A DNA stretch of 64,000 nt from the NCBI GenBank assembly GCA_030998225.1, contig JAPYXD010000704.1, positions 5,580,001 through 5,644,000 on the forward strand. Direction: 5' to 3'. This stretch comes from Diplolepis rosae. Its lineage: Eukaryota > Arthropoda > Insecta > Hymenoptera > Diplolepididae. How positions within the stretch are numbered: position 1 is the first letter of the stretch; every line of letters begins with the position of its first letter. The notes beneath the pieces are model-generated. The model was not told where the DNA came from. It worked only from the letters and a program-made list of their open reading frames with translations, and ran no database searches. Below are positions 44,889 through 55,364 of the stretch, one piece after another. The position numbers and the translations under genes were made by a program.

Positions 44889-46612
44889 TGATAGCGATAG
44901 ACTAGTAAATGATGAGCAGCATTTCTGAGCAACTGGCCTCAATTTTCTTAATGGAAAAAACATTCTACCAATTATCGTTGTAATAAACAATATATTGTAA
45001 TAAAAAATGGCTAAGAAGTGTTTTTTGTGTAACTCCGACTACTCTGTAATTGATTTTAATGATGATACTTTTAAAAATTGTTCATTGCAGTTGGCCTTTC
45101 GTAAAATAATGAACTTTAAATACAATGATGTTGAGCTAACGAATGCGTCGCTCGATTTTGTTAGTTATCATTATGAATATAATATATCATATATTTATAT
45201 ATTTATATGTTTATATATATATATATACATTGTAACCTTAATTTTACTTTTGACGATGGAGTGAGGTTAGGTTATAATTTTTCTTTTTGAAATAATTATG
45301 GACTACTATTTTCCGTCACGTATCGTGTGAACAATATTTATTTAAAGCAAAAGCCATATTTACAAAGTTAGGGGTTTTATATTGCACCCCGGGCAACCTA
45401 ACCCTACCTGATATGAATTACCGAAACGAACCTTAAATTCGACTAATATAAAATAGTTGAGCGCCAGGTTATTTGTCTAAAATAACCAAATAATTATTTA
45501 ACTGCGAAATGTGAATTGACCGGCCCACTCATGCGGGTCACCCTGTACATTCGTAACCAAAGCTACAGGGGCCACTGAAATACCGCGGAGAGCGCGGGGT
45601 AAGGAGTAGCGTCACAACTCACGATCTCGGACACTTGATAGTTCGACGATGAAATTTTGATTTTTCTTGGGCGCAAGAACCATGCCCTTCAATGACCTTG
45701 CGAGATCAACCAAACTATTCGCGCGTACACCGAATTTAAATTTAATTACTCAATTAACGAGGCTGACCCATAGTCTGCCGCCTCGGAATCCTAGTGGCGA
45801 GGTGTTTTAGTCGCACAACAAACAAAATTCTACCGCTAACTTTATTTGATTAATTTGAATCCAAAACATAATATAAAGAGAGATAGATCAAAGGCTACCT
45901 GCAATTCTTCGGCGTCCTCGCCAGCTACCTCGACTCGCCATCCTCTTAAGTTGTCTTTTTATATAATCAAAGAGCGTTTGAATGCTATACTCTAGCACCT
46001 GCCACTTGGAACGTCGAACAGAGAATGATTAAAGATGGCGAGATCCGCTGGCGTGCTCGCGAAGAAGAAGAAGAAGAAGACATTTACGTCGAGTTCTAAG
46101 TCGCGAGCGACAGGTGGCGAAGGTACGCCGATCTTTAGCGCCGCCGAGTGGCGATCAATGAAATTAACCTCGTCGCCCAGGTTAGTATGTTGATAACCTG
46201 TCAACAAAGCGACGGCGAACTCCTCTCCTTGGTGTTCTTGAGCAGGCGAGACTCACATCCGCCTGACGCACCAAGGATCCTCTTCCTGGTGTGCTGAGGT
46301 GTCGTGGTGCTGTGTCCAGTTATTTCTTCCATCGCTCGTGGTGATACTTCGGCCGTGACGCGAGTATTGATCGCCATCGACCGGGCGGTAATCTCGTGGT
46401 GCTCGCGTGTGAGTGTGAAAATAAAACATAAAAAAAATAATGATTAAAATCCAGTGTTGTGCGTGGTTGAAACCCTTTGTCTGGCAAATAGGGATAGGTT
46501 CCCCGGGAGTCTAACCTCTCCCCTCAGGTAACCTTATTTCTAATTTATATACAAGAAGGAAAAAGAACATAAATGTGAGTCAAAGTCAGGAGCGTGGCAA
46601 AATACCACGTCA
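44889..46612. other. 1.7-kb insertion in the left arm, origin unknown
   Basis: Interrupts the left arm between GTGAAATT and ATATATGGTG, which adjoin in the right arm. It contains a small zinc-finger-like frame (45007), an AT tract, a moderately GC-rich part from 45500 to 46500, and a (GAA)n run at 46059-46080. No coding frame in the GC-rich part and no clear inverted ends. A solo LTR is possible but unproven. Confidence 0.5.
45007..45264 (+). CDS. Small frame starting with a C-x2-C motif, possible N-terminal zinc finger of an element protein
   Basis: ATG at 45007. MAKKCFLCNSDYSV is followed by DFNDDTFKNC, RKIMNFKYNDVELTN and YHY. The spacing of Cys, the KYNDV word and the YH resemble the N-terminus I recall from uncharacterised proteins whose C-terminus carries the HGKGACDG motif, as encoded at 48602-49099. 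Similarity fades after about residue 57, where the DNA becomes a TA-rich tract, so the last third is unlikely to be real protein. It lies on the opposite strand from the loop gene. It may be a separate fragment of the same transposon family. Confidence 0.4.
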   Translation: MAKKCFLCNSDYSVIDFNDDTFKNCSLQLAFRKIMNFKYNDVELTNASLDFVSYHYEYNISYIYIFICLYIYIYIVTLILLLTME

Positions 46613-46828
46613 CAACATATATGGTATATATGGTGGGTTCCATGGCAAATTGGAGGGGTTCGGGACTCCATGTTTCCGATTTACTCGAAATTTTAAGGAT
46701 TGATAGACTAACATAAATAATGTAATAAATAATGAAACTAGGAAAAATTCTCAAAGAAATCACACAAATGTATCATTATATGGCCGATGTAGTAGTATTT
46801 TTTGGAAAAATGTTTACTTAAAAATTAA

Positions 46829-47931
46829 CCCTTGCTTACCACTCTGGGTCCAAAGGACCCAGGACCTTTTTGCGCCTGAATTTTAAATACCTAAATGAAA
46901 TAGAAACCGGTCTGTAGCAACATTTGTCAATAGTTGAAAAGTTTAACTACCCTTCAGGTCATTTAGCATGACGCTAGAGCCATTCGTCTACTTTTGGCAA
47001 CTGTCCAAAAATAGGCCTGGGTCTTTTGGACCCATGTGTGGTAAGTACGTTCGAAAGCGATTTTTTGGACAGAATTTTTTTTTAGTGTATATTGGCTTTA
47101 CATTGAAGAATAAAGCGTATAAAGTACGTTTAACAACGTCTAATTTTTTTTATAACAATTTAAAACTTTTCAATAACGATAATTGTTAAATGGAGTGATG
47201 ATAAATTTTCGACGATGAAATAAAAAATAAATTTTCTATTCTTTCTGTTTACTCGTTTCAAAAAATGTTTTCATAGCACCTCCTTTGAAAATCCGATTTT
47301 TGGTACCTGTAGAGCGGATTTGTTTTATTATAATGTAATGACATTCGGCTTTTCATAAGTAACTTCTACCATATGCAGAGAAGAGGAAATCATACACAGT
47401 GAGTGGTCGAAGCAATCGACGGCCAGAAAGATATTTACGTGGCATATTGGATCAAGCAATTTGAGAATATTTTCAATAAATATCATCTTGTAATAGATTA
47501 AACAATAGTGTACTTTGACAGAAACGCCTGTTTCATTTTTCCACTTTTTTTCGTCATTCATTCTCCAAAATAAATATACTTTTTTAAAGATCCACTAAAC
47601 TACTATTTTTTTTCTTGTAGTGGTGCATTATTAGAAGACTGCCCTAAATTTTTAGCCCTTAATATGAAAAATTAAAAAATTTATGAATTCTTTAGTAACA
47701 ATAGTCATTTTTCCCACTTTTTTGACTTTAGCATTTTTTAAAAAATATTTGAATTTAATTTTTGCCTATATAGCCTATGGAATCTTCTAAAGTAAGTATT
47801 CAAGAAGTCTTAAACAAAATTTCGAGTCAATATATGTAATTTTTCATTTTTTATAACAATTTTTCTCGCCTGGGTCCTTTGGACCCATGTGTGGTAAGCG
47901 TGTTACTCCAGAGAAGTGTGGTAAGCAAGGG
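46829..47931. mobile_element. Non-autonomous piggyBac-type element (TTAA)
   Basis: Ends read inward CCCTTGCTTACCAC on both sides, flanked by TTAA (46825-46828 and 47932-47935). TTAA targeting and a CCC(T)-start are piggyBac features. Three copies of GGGTC(C/T)TTTGGACCCA occur, at 46844 (within the left end), 47029 and 47875; the last two continue TGTGTGGTAAG. No transposase frame in 1103 bp. The insertion splits the left arm exactly, since arm sequence resumes after one TTAA. Confidence 0.9.
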
Positions 47932-48343
47932 TTAACAATAAAAAAATGTTTTTCTGAAACAAATTGATTTTTTGAAAAAACGCCATCTTTGAAAAATCTG
48001 AAAAAATTCATAGTGATAGCCCTGAGTATTATACAAATTTTAGGTATTTAATTAAGGTGTGCACTCGAAAATTGCGCGAAATATGAATTTTTTTGTAAAG
48101 TGATGCGCGTGGAATCACGATCTTCGATCGACGGAGTCGAGCGCGACTTCCACTAATACTGTATTACTGTCTACTTTTTGCAGAACGTTTTTATCAAAAA
48201 GTGATGGGAAGTGATTATTCATTGCTTATATTTTGTACATTTTAATATTAATATATTATGTTCACCTGAATTTGCATCTTACCGCTTCTGTTACGTAATA
48301 TGTGCCACAAATGTTATTAGCTTTAAAAATTTCATTCCAAATA

Positions 48344-49099
48344 TTACAATTTAATTTTTCTCGACGTAGAACTATTCGAAAAAGTTCTGATTTCGAGAGT
48401 TTTATTATCAACGGGCGATGCAGAGTGAATGGAAAGTGTTCCTTTAATTGTTTCACATTTCGCAAACCTAATTTTCAAGAACTTATCTGCTCTTTCGTAA
48501 ACGCTCCTTAAAGATAAAAAGACATTCAAGTTTTTCAAATTTTCTACTGCCCACTCATAAAGATTTTGAGTTGTCAAAATTTTGTTTTTGATGCCAGATT
48601 ATTAACAGGATCGTCTAGCTACCCGTTTTAAAGTGCCTCCGACACCGTCGCAGGCTCCTTTTCCATGACCTGTTGCATAAAAATGCCGTTCACCCGCAAC
48701 TCCAAAATCTATTAAGTGATGCGATAAATTAATAAAATTTATTTTGTTCTTGTACTGTTGATGTGCTCCATCAGAAAAATATTTAATTCTGTTAACGACT
48801 GTGAATTTTTTTTTCAAAGATGCAACCAATTTTTTTGTAATCAAGTGTACTGCAATTGTGCCATAGTTGAGGCAATCCGATATGCCAACATAAGATACAT
48901 GTTCCATTTTATTAGCTTTAATATTTTTGTAATAAATAACAAACTGGTGAACCTTTGCCTGATTATTATTCCAGTGGAAACCTTGAGAGGCTTCCTGAAC
49001 AACAAACGCGAAATTTTCTGAAAAATCCAGAGTAACGACGAAATTGCCGGTTTGCGAATTATTTTTGGCACTTCTAAAAGCGGTAAGATGCAAATTCAT
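48344..49099 (-). pseudogene. C-terminal part of an uncharacterised element protein (HGKGACDG family)
   Basis: First frame (49099-48602, 165 codons): TGNFVVTLDFSENFAFVVQE, GFHWNNNQAKVHQFVIYYK, VGISDCLNYGTIAVHL, IKYFSDGAHQQYKNKINFIN, GVAGERHFYATGHGKGACDG, VGGTLKRVARRS, then a stop. Similarity resumes in another frame at 48577 (TTQNLYEWAVENLKN... FLKIRFAKCETIKGTLSIHS). I recognise this order from unnamed proteins repeated in insect and cnidarian genomes. Conserved Asp in DFSEN and FSDGA would suit a nuclease/transposase core, which is inference. The usual long N-terminal part is absent. It sits in the loop of the 44420-50293 element, and the first codons overlap the inverted arm. Confidence 0.7.
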
Positions 49100-50376
49100 G
49101 TGAACTTAATATATTAATATTAACATGTACATAATATAAGCAATGAATAATCACTTCTTATCACTTTTTGATAATAACGTTCTCGAAAAAGTAGACAGTA
49201 ATACAGTATTAGTGGAAGTCGCGCTCGACGCCGTCGATTGTGATTCCCCGCGCATCACTTTACAAAAAAATTCATATTTCGCGCAATTTTCGAGTGCACA
49301 CCTTAATTAAATACCTAAAATTTGTATAATACTCGGGGCTATCACTATGAATTTTTTCAGATTTTTCGAAGATGGCATTTTTTCAAAAAATCAATTTGTT
49401 TCAGAAAAACATTTTTTTATTGTTAATTTTGAAGTAAAAATTTTTCCAAAAAATACTACTACATCGGCCATCTAATGATACGTTTGTGTGATTTTTTTCA
49501 GAATTTTTCCTAGTTTCAGTTTTTAAATAATTGAAGAAGAACAAAAACATTTTTTTGTTTTGTTTATCCCATAACTTTTTAAATAATGCATGAAATAATC
49601 GCAAATTATGAGTTTCTATATTATTTATGTTAGTCTATCAATCCTTAAAATTTCAAGTAAATCGGAAACATGGAGTCCTGAACCCGTCCGATTTGCCATG
49701 GAACACAACACCATATATATATTTCACGCACAAATAGCATGCGCACTCTCTTTTATCCGATGGACGAGTTACGCGCAGCTGCATTGCTGCGTCCTCTTCT
49801 ATCGTACCGGATAGTTCGCTCAGACCTCTCTGTCGCACATCTTCATTCACACCAATATTTCGCTTTTTAAAAGTCGACAACCGGAATTCAAAACAGATTT
49901 TTCGCAGGCAACCTTATATCACCGTGTTCACAACAAAATTATCTTTATATTGATATAAGGTTTATTGAGTAAACAGATGAGTGAAAATTACTTGTTTCGA
50001 CTTACCTGTTTATAACTGGCAACCCAATTGTCATGCCGGGAAAAAAATAGGCAGCCTAACGTTTGCATATTCTATAGGCTTCATACTTTCGATTGCTATA
50101 TAGTTTGTTTCGTAAACAAATAAGTGCAATTTTTTTAAAAAAGTCATTTTTAAATTTTTAATTAATCATAGTCTTGACAGAATTTTTTCAGGCAACCCAC
50201 TCGCGATATATTTTTTAACATATTAAATTTGATATAAAGTACTCTTCATCGTCTAAACGGATGGGCGAGGCTCGTTTCTTATTCGGATCCTCTACTATAA
50301 AAGCATATAAACATATCAAGTGTACAAATAAGCTTCCGCCGTTTGACAATAGCTGGCGTCACCAGTAAGTTTTGGT

Positions 50377-51207
50377 TGAAAGATCGCAGCTGCCAAAGCC
50401 ATCCAATGTGGAGCGATCTTGGCCCGGCTTATGCCAAACATTGGTGGACCCATGGAAGCGAAAAGAAGATTGGTGGCAAGCGCGGTCCATTCGAAGCTGC
50501 TTTATGCAGCTCCGGTCTGGGCCAATGCCTTGCAAAACCATGCTATCCAGAAGAAGCTGTTCTCGGCGCAGAGACTTGTCGCGCTGAGAATAGTTTCGGC
50601 ATATAGAACTATCTCGACGAGCGCTGTGCTGGTCCTGGCGAGCGTCCCGCCAATAGATTTATTGGCGGAGGAAAGGCAAGAAACCTTTCAGCTTCGCAAG
50701 GAGCTTACCTGCGCCGACCTGCAGGAAATCGCTCGCGTGAAAGAGGCCATCCGCAAGGATGGAAGGCGCAGACTCGTCGAGAAATGGCAGATAAGATGGC
50801 ATGGTGAGCAGACAGGGAGATGGACCTACCGCCTGATCCCGGAGCTCGCCACCTGGCTGAACAGAAAGCACGGGGAAGTCGGCTTTTACTTGGCACAAGC
50901 GCTCTCGGGCCATGGCTGTTTTAACGCGTACCTGTGGCGCTTTAAGAAGAGAGACGAGGAGGCGGGTTGCTACTGCGATTCCCCGGTGGATAACGCAGAG
51001 CACGCACTCTTCGTCTGCGCAAAATGGGGTGTGGCTAGGGAGGTCCTCGGTCAGGCGGTGGGTTCCGAACTTACTCCTGACACGGTGGTCCCCCTCATGC
51101 TCCAGTCTGAACGGTTCTGGACGCTCATCGAGTCATTCGTCACACTTGTGATGAAGACGAGAGAACTTGATGGGAGTCGAGAGCGAAACAACGGGGAGGG
51201 CCAGTAG
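50377..51207 (+). CDS. LINE ORF2 C-terminal region with CCHC finger (truncated)
   Basis: The frame is open from about 50377; the first ATG is at 50446 and CTG/ATC codons precede it, so no true start exists. It covers the post-RT region (LARLMPNIGGPMEAKRRL, HSKLLYAAPVWANAL, RLVALRIVSAYRTISTSAVL). A Cys/His motif GCYCDSPVDNAEHALFVC follows, the C-terminal CCHC finger of R1-type elements. The frame ends at TAG 51205. No RT catalytic motif is present in the copy. The sequence is otherwise undamaged, which suggests a fairly recent insertion. Confidence 0.85.
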
Positions 51208-51556
51208 AAATCGCATCTGGGCCTGCACCCGCGGTCCTGCGTCTCGGGTAGACTTGACTGTCCGCGTCGTTCGGGGGAGGAATCTGTTTGTTTCTCCCCT
51301 GGGTGGCGCGGCTAGTCGGTTATCCTAGTGGGCGTGTGGCCGCGGGTGGAAGTTCCGAGCGAACGGATGACGGAAGAGTCGTACGCGACTTTAATGGAAC
51401 CAACCACCCGTGAAGTTTAAAGCCGAAAGGCGGCTCCGCGGGTGGTGTATTGGTTCGAGAGAGGGGGTTTTTTGGTTTTAACAGGTATGCCTAGACCCGT
51501 CCTAGGAGAGTCCTGTACAACGTCTATAAAAGATTTTGCCATTTTTCCTCCTCACC

Positions 51557-51584
51557 AAAAAAAAAAAAAAAAAAAAAAAAAAAA
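51557..51584 (+). repeat. Poly(A) tail of the R1-like LINE
   Basis: 28 uninterrupted A after CCTCACC. The next bases are CCAAACGCCAAACGC. Confidence 0.95.
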
Positions 51585-51824
51585 CCAAACGCCAAACGCA
51601 AGAAGAACAATAGGATGGACAATTCTTCGAATAAAACATAAAGTTCCATTCTTTCACAATGAATACCCAATTTTTGATTAAAAACGGCGGAAACTTATTT
51701 GTACACCTGATACGGCGGAACACTTTTGTTACTAATTGTTTAATGATAAATTTAATAAAATAAGATTTCGATTATATTCAAGTTACTTTTCACGAATTAC
51801 TTTAACTCAATATTATATACATAC

Positions 51825-51911
51825 TAGATCAGAAGTATCTGGTGACAGCACCGATATATTATCATTGGTTTTCTCCAGCACTCGAACTTCCTTTAATACA
51901 GCTTCCATGTC
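51825..51911 (-). CDS. Candidate host exon, 29 codons
   Basis: On the minus strand TTTTTTATGTGTTTCAG is followed by 87 bases without a stop and then GTATGTATA. The exon would encode DMEAVLKEVRVLEKTNDN and then ISVLSPDTSDL, with both splice phases 0. The acceptor has a pyrimidine-rich run and the donor is the good GTATGT type. It is the only sequence in the window with coding character that lies outside every element I found. Neighbours are the LINE at 51584 and the Tc1/mariner-type element at 52184, as expected for an exon flanked by element-filled introns. I do not recognise the protein. A chance frame of 29 codons in AT-rich DNA is possible. Confidence 0.45.
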
Positions 51912-52183
51912 CTGAAACACATAAAAAATACAAGCATTATTTTCCAGATAAAAACTTTCGTAGTTCGAAAAAGTCCACTTCTATTCTTTTAAAATTATAA
52001 TCAATAATTCACTCAATCTCTTATTTTCTAACTGCAGTAATTTGTTTATAAAACTTATTTAATCTTTAGAAATTTCTGATTAGCAGCTAGAAAATGAATG
52101 ATTAGTTGAAAAATCTGAGATGGTAGATTTTTAAAATTATTTAACGAAGAAAATGAGCAATGATTCCTTAAAATCTGATTATA

Positions 52184-52940
52184 AAGGGTTTCCCAATAAG
52201 GGTGATATGTTTTGAAATTGAAAAAAAACACTGAATATTCATTCGGAATTGATCGAAATCTTTTTTATTATATTGGATATTCTATGCCATTTATGATTTA
52301 AACAATATATCGGCCAAATGTCCCCCGAGACTTGAGCCAAAAATGCGCCTCATCAGAAAAGATGATTTTTTGATGAAAATTGGGATCATTTTCAATTGAT
52401 TCCAGAGCCCAATCTGCGAACTCCCGACGCAAACGATGGTCATTAGGCTTCAGTTCTTGGGCCAGAATCATCTTATAGGGATGCAGGCCAAGATCTAATC
52501 GCAAAATACGCCAGGTAGTCATCCTGGACAGGCCCAATTCCTGAGATCGGCGTGGCACGGACAATTCACGGTTTTCCTCGATACTGGCCTGTACGGCGGC
52601 TATATTCTGTGTAGAACGTGCGGTACGCATACGATTTTTAGGCTTAGTATCCAATAGAGTAAATTCACTCTCCAACTTATCGATTATTCGACGAATTGAG
52701 AGCGCGGATGGAGCAGAATGACGACCATATTTTGCACGATATGCTCTTTGAACACCGACAAAACTTCTCGAATTTTGATAAAATAATTGGACAATTTCCA
52801 AACGTTGTGGAAGCGTGAAACTACTCATGATTAAATGGCAAACCTTACTGATGACAACTGACAGCAGACGTCAAAAATTTCAGTTCAAATGAGCTCGATA
52901 GGGACATTCAAAATCATATCACCCCTATTGGGAAACCCTT
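52184..52940 (-). mobile_element. Internally deleted Tc1/mariner-superfamily element
   Basis: The inverted ends start AAGGGTTTCCCAATAAGGGT (left) and AAGGGTTTCCCAATAGGGGT (right, read inward), continue GATATG, and are flanked by TA (52182-52183, 52941-52942). At 757 bp it keeps both ends and the first half of the transposase. Confidence 0.93.
52298..52828 (-). CDS. Transposase N-terminal half, truncated by internal deletion
   Basis: Starts MSSFTLPQRLEIVQLFYQN at ATG 52828. It has two helix-turn-helix regions (SALSIRRIIDKLES; SVPRRSQELGLSRMTTWRIL), then the linker KPNDHRLRREFADWALE and the first catalytic segment KIIFSDEAHFWLK. It then runs into SRGTFGRYIV and stops. The second and third catalytic residues are deleted. 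The reading frame has no other defect, so a DNA-binding protein of 176 residues could be made if transcribed. Such a product could compete for ends; this is speculation. Same broad group as the relic at 9630-10245. Confidence 0.88.
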   Translation of the reverse strand: MSSFTLPQRLEIVQLFYQNSRSFVGVQRAYRAKYGRHSAPSALSIRRIIDKLESEFTLLDTKPKNRMRTARSTQNIAAVQASIEENRELSVPRRSQELGLSRMTTWRILRLDLGLHPYKMILAQELKPNDHRLRREFADWALESIENDPNFHQKIIFSDEAHFWLKSRGTFGRYIV

Positions 52941-53138
52941 TATTTGAAGAGTAAACTAAAGAAAAACTGCTTTGAAGTTTTACCTGTAGTAATTGTTATT
53001 AAAAAAGATATTTCTTATATTTTTAATTTTTTGCCTGATAAAATGAACATTTTCCTCTTAGAATATGTATTAAATAACAGACCAAACAGTTTTTCAAGCC
53101 GTGATTAATTAGGGTTTGCAATAGCTTTCTAGCTATGG

Positions 53139-53589
53139 TCGAACCTCTTTAAGTGAGAAATGGTGAGGCTTTTTGTGAAAATTGACAAAATCGAGAAACG
53201 CTCTGTCACTAAATATCAGCGTAAAGAAGGCTTAACTGGAGAACAGATCCACAGTGACATAAAGGCAACATAAGGACTATCTGCTCTACTATATACTAAG
53301 GCAAAAATGGAAGCAGCTGAATTCAAACGCGGTCGACAGTGTATTGAAGATGGCCCTCGCAGTGGACGGCCTCCGAAGTTAACGATTCCAGAAAGCATTA
53401 AAAAAATATTCCATCTGATAAAGACAACAGGCATGTTCACATATCCGTACAATTGATGGTTAGAATCCATACCTCTGGCTTTAAACTGCTGCATCACTTG
53501 CTTATTCTCCTGATTTGGTCACTTTTTAATTTCATTTTTTCCCGAATCTGAAGAACCACTTAGAAGGAACGAAATTTTTATCAAATGAA
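53139..53589 (+). pseudogene. mariner transposase relic, N- and C-terminal pieces
   Basis: From about 53175 the plus strand reads VKIDKIEKRSVTKYQRKEGL, and after a stop AEFKRGRQCIEDGPRSGRPP and TIPESIKKI. The middle is deleted, and the C-terminal part resumes near 53496 with AYSPDLVTF-stop-FHFFPNLKNHLEG and FLSNEEV. The Asp expected as third catalytic residue lies at the stop. Copia sequence begins directly after this piece, so the joint at about 53589 is where the copia 3' end was lost. Confidence 0.78.
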
Positions 53590-55364
53590 GAGGTCCGAGT
53601 TGACTCAGCAAATTTACACTGTGCGTAATATCTGGTCTGGTCGCTACCGACAGATACATCAAAGATCCAACAAGCTCTCGGTACTATGGACTTTTTATAG
53701 GTTTCCTTGGATCCGTTCCGGCTTTCAACCTCGATGTCGGACTCGCTGGCGTCCCTTATGGATTGCATTCGCTCATATTGAACTTTTTCAACAATTCGAT
53801 TACGTATTTCTCCTGGCACAAGCTCACCCTGCCGTCTTCCTGTTTAAACTCGATTCCTAGGCAGTATTTGGCTTCCCCCAGGTCCTTGCAGACTTGGTCT
53901 CTCTTGGAGATGCTCTGCAGCATCTTCGTCGCACTCTGGAGTATGGGTGAGTCTCTCCGTTCTGTACGTATTATTTCTTCCAGGGCTTCTTTTAACGTGG
54001 CCGGTACCTCCATGTACAGCTCTTCGTCAACTATGCCATGTAAATACGCTGTTACTACCTCCATTTGTTGTAGCTTTACTCCCATCTCCACTGACAATGC
54101 TGCAAGTAGCCTGATGGTCTCCAATCTTGCCACTGGTGCAAAGGTTTCGTCAAAATCAAATCCAGGTCTCTGCGTAAAACCCCTTGCAACTATTCGCGCC
54201 TTTTTACGCTCGATTTCGCCCTCAGCGTTCAACTTGTTTTTTAAGATTATTTTGGAGCCAATTACTCTCCCTCGCCCAGGACGCTTCACAAGTTCCCAAG
54301 TTCCATGTTCTAAGTGTGGGCGTACTTCCTCCATTATTGCACGCTTCCACTCATGCGAATTTTCTCCTCGAACGGCCTCATCAAACTCAACGTCTGCTAC
54401 TTGAGCGAAATGTTCAATACAATTCGTCTCTATGAATTCGTCATTTTCAATGTCATCGGACGAGTTTCCAGGGTCACTCGCCTCTCTTTCGCTTCGTGCA
54501 CGCTTGTCGACCGGCACTTGTGATGTGTTGAGGGGTCGCTTCTTACCTCGACTTCCATCATCCTCTTGTTCGAATACGTCGTCCTCAATTTCTTCCTCTC
54601 GGCGCTCGGGTGATACTTCTCTGTCCGCTGACAAATCATCACATCTTGATGCACGGCTTGAAGCTCTCGATTCACTCACGTATCGATAAATTTTTGCAGG
54701 TCTTCCACGTTTCCCAGACTTATCTTTTCTAGGTCTGCCTCGTGCGCGTCTCAATGGCGGCCCCATCTTGCGTTCCACGCGTACACTCTCGTCCTTGATG
54801 GCTGACTTTGTTTCCGGATCATTACCGTAAGGGGGTATGTAGTCGATATCGATTTGCACGGTGTTACGTGTCCTCATCGTGGGCTCTTCCACGATCGCCA
54901 CGTCTCTCGTTACGACGACTTTCCCCGTATCGTTGCGTCGAATTCAATAAGCCTTCGCCGCCTCTGAATATCCGACTAATCTTCCCTCAATCGACTTTTC
55001 GTCGAGTTTGCGACGACCTGGTCCTTTTTTCAGCACGAACGCTTTCGCACCAAACACTCTTAAGTGTTTTAAATTCGGTATCGTTCAATTCCATAACTCG
55101 TATGGTGTAACCCCCCCCCCCCCCCCCCCCCATGACTACGACTAGGGTAGCGATTTCTTAAATAATTTGCAGTGTGGATTGCCGCTCCCCAATACATTGT
55201 TGGTAATCCCGACTGTATCAGTAGGCACCGGGCCATCTCTATGATCGTCCTATTCAAACGTTCAGCAACTCCGTTTTGCTGCGGGGTGTACGTCACCGTT
55301 AGCCGCCTCTTGATGCCCTCACGTCTCAAATAGTCGTCGAATTTTTCATTACAATATTCTCGGC
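53590..55364 (-). pseudogene. pol: copia Pol, 3' part: integrase end, RT, start of RNase H
   Basis: Starts just inside the integrase with the catalytic Glu segment (TPQQNGVAERLNRT). A C21 run at 55111-55131 (poly-G in the sense strand) replaces part of the frame, and two TGA stops follow before 54901. From 54901 a clean frame of 381 codons has a charged linker and RT motifs RGFTQRPGFDFDETFAPVAR and LQQMEVVTAYLHG, where Glu replaces the usual Asp of QMDV. The segment that should hold YVDD is deleted: ILQSATKMLQSISKRD joins DLGEAKYCLGIEF. After a frameshift, RNase H connection sequence YRELVGSLMYLSVATRPDI follows and breaks off. Confidence 0.88.
55111..55131. repeat. C21 homopolymer inside copia integrase
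   Basis: 21 consecutive C on the plus strand between sequence for YLRNRYPSRS and TPYELWN. It gives a Gly run in frame on the minus strand and shifts the frame. Replication slippage or an assembly artefact are both possible. Confidence 0.9.

Larger units (their letters stand above)
44420..50293 (-). mobile_element. Element with about 1.2-kb inverted arms and a loop encoding an uncharacterised protein
   Basis: The right arm is continuous from 49081 to about 50290. The left arm matches it in pieces: 44427-44886, 46613-46828 and 47932-48289. Landmarks found in both arms are GATCCGAATA, CGAGTGGGTT, GCAAACGTTAGGCTGCCTAT, GGAATTC...GGTTGTCGA, TCCATGGCAAATYGG, GGCCGATGTAGTAGTATTTT and AATTTGCATCTTACCGCTT. 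The left arm is broken by a 1.7-kb insertion, a deletion of about 110 bp, and a TTAA element. The roughly 800-bp loop carries protein-coding remnants on the minus strand. No clear target duplication is visible at the outer ends, so the ends are approximate. A DNA transposon with very long TIRs and an inverted-duplication derivative are both possible. Confidence 0.72.
50375..51584 (+). mobile_element. R1-clade-like LINE, 5' truncated, with poly(A) tail
   Basis: GC-rich against its surroundings. It contains the C-terminal part of ORF2, a 3' UTR of about 350 bases with a proximal CCCCTGGGTGGCGCGGC-type sequence, and 28 A at 51557-51584. Element similarity starts near 50375 (KIAAAKAIQCGAILARLMPN). 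It lies immediately beyond the right end of the 44420-50293 element. Confidence 0.85.

Noticed and set aside
51442..51723. Frames across the poly(A) tract on both strands
   Set aside because: They consist of LINE 3' UTR plus Lys or Phe runs from the A28 tract.
53763..54404. 213-codon plus-strand frame
   Set aside because: Antisense shadow of the copia RT frame on the minus strand.
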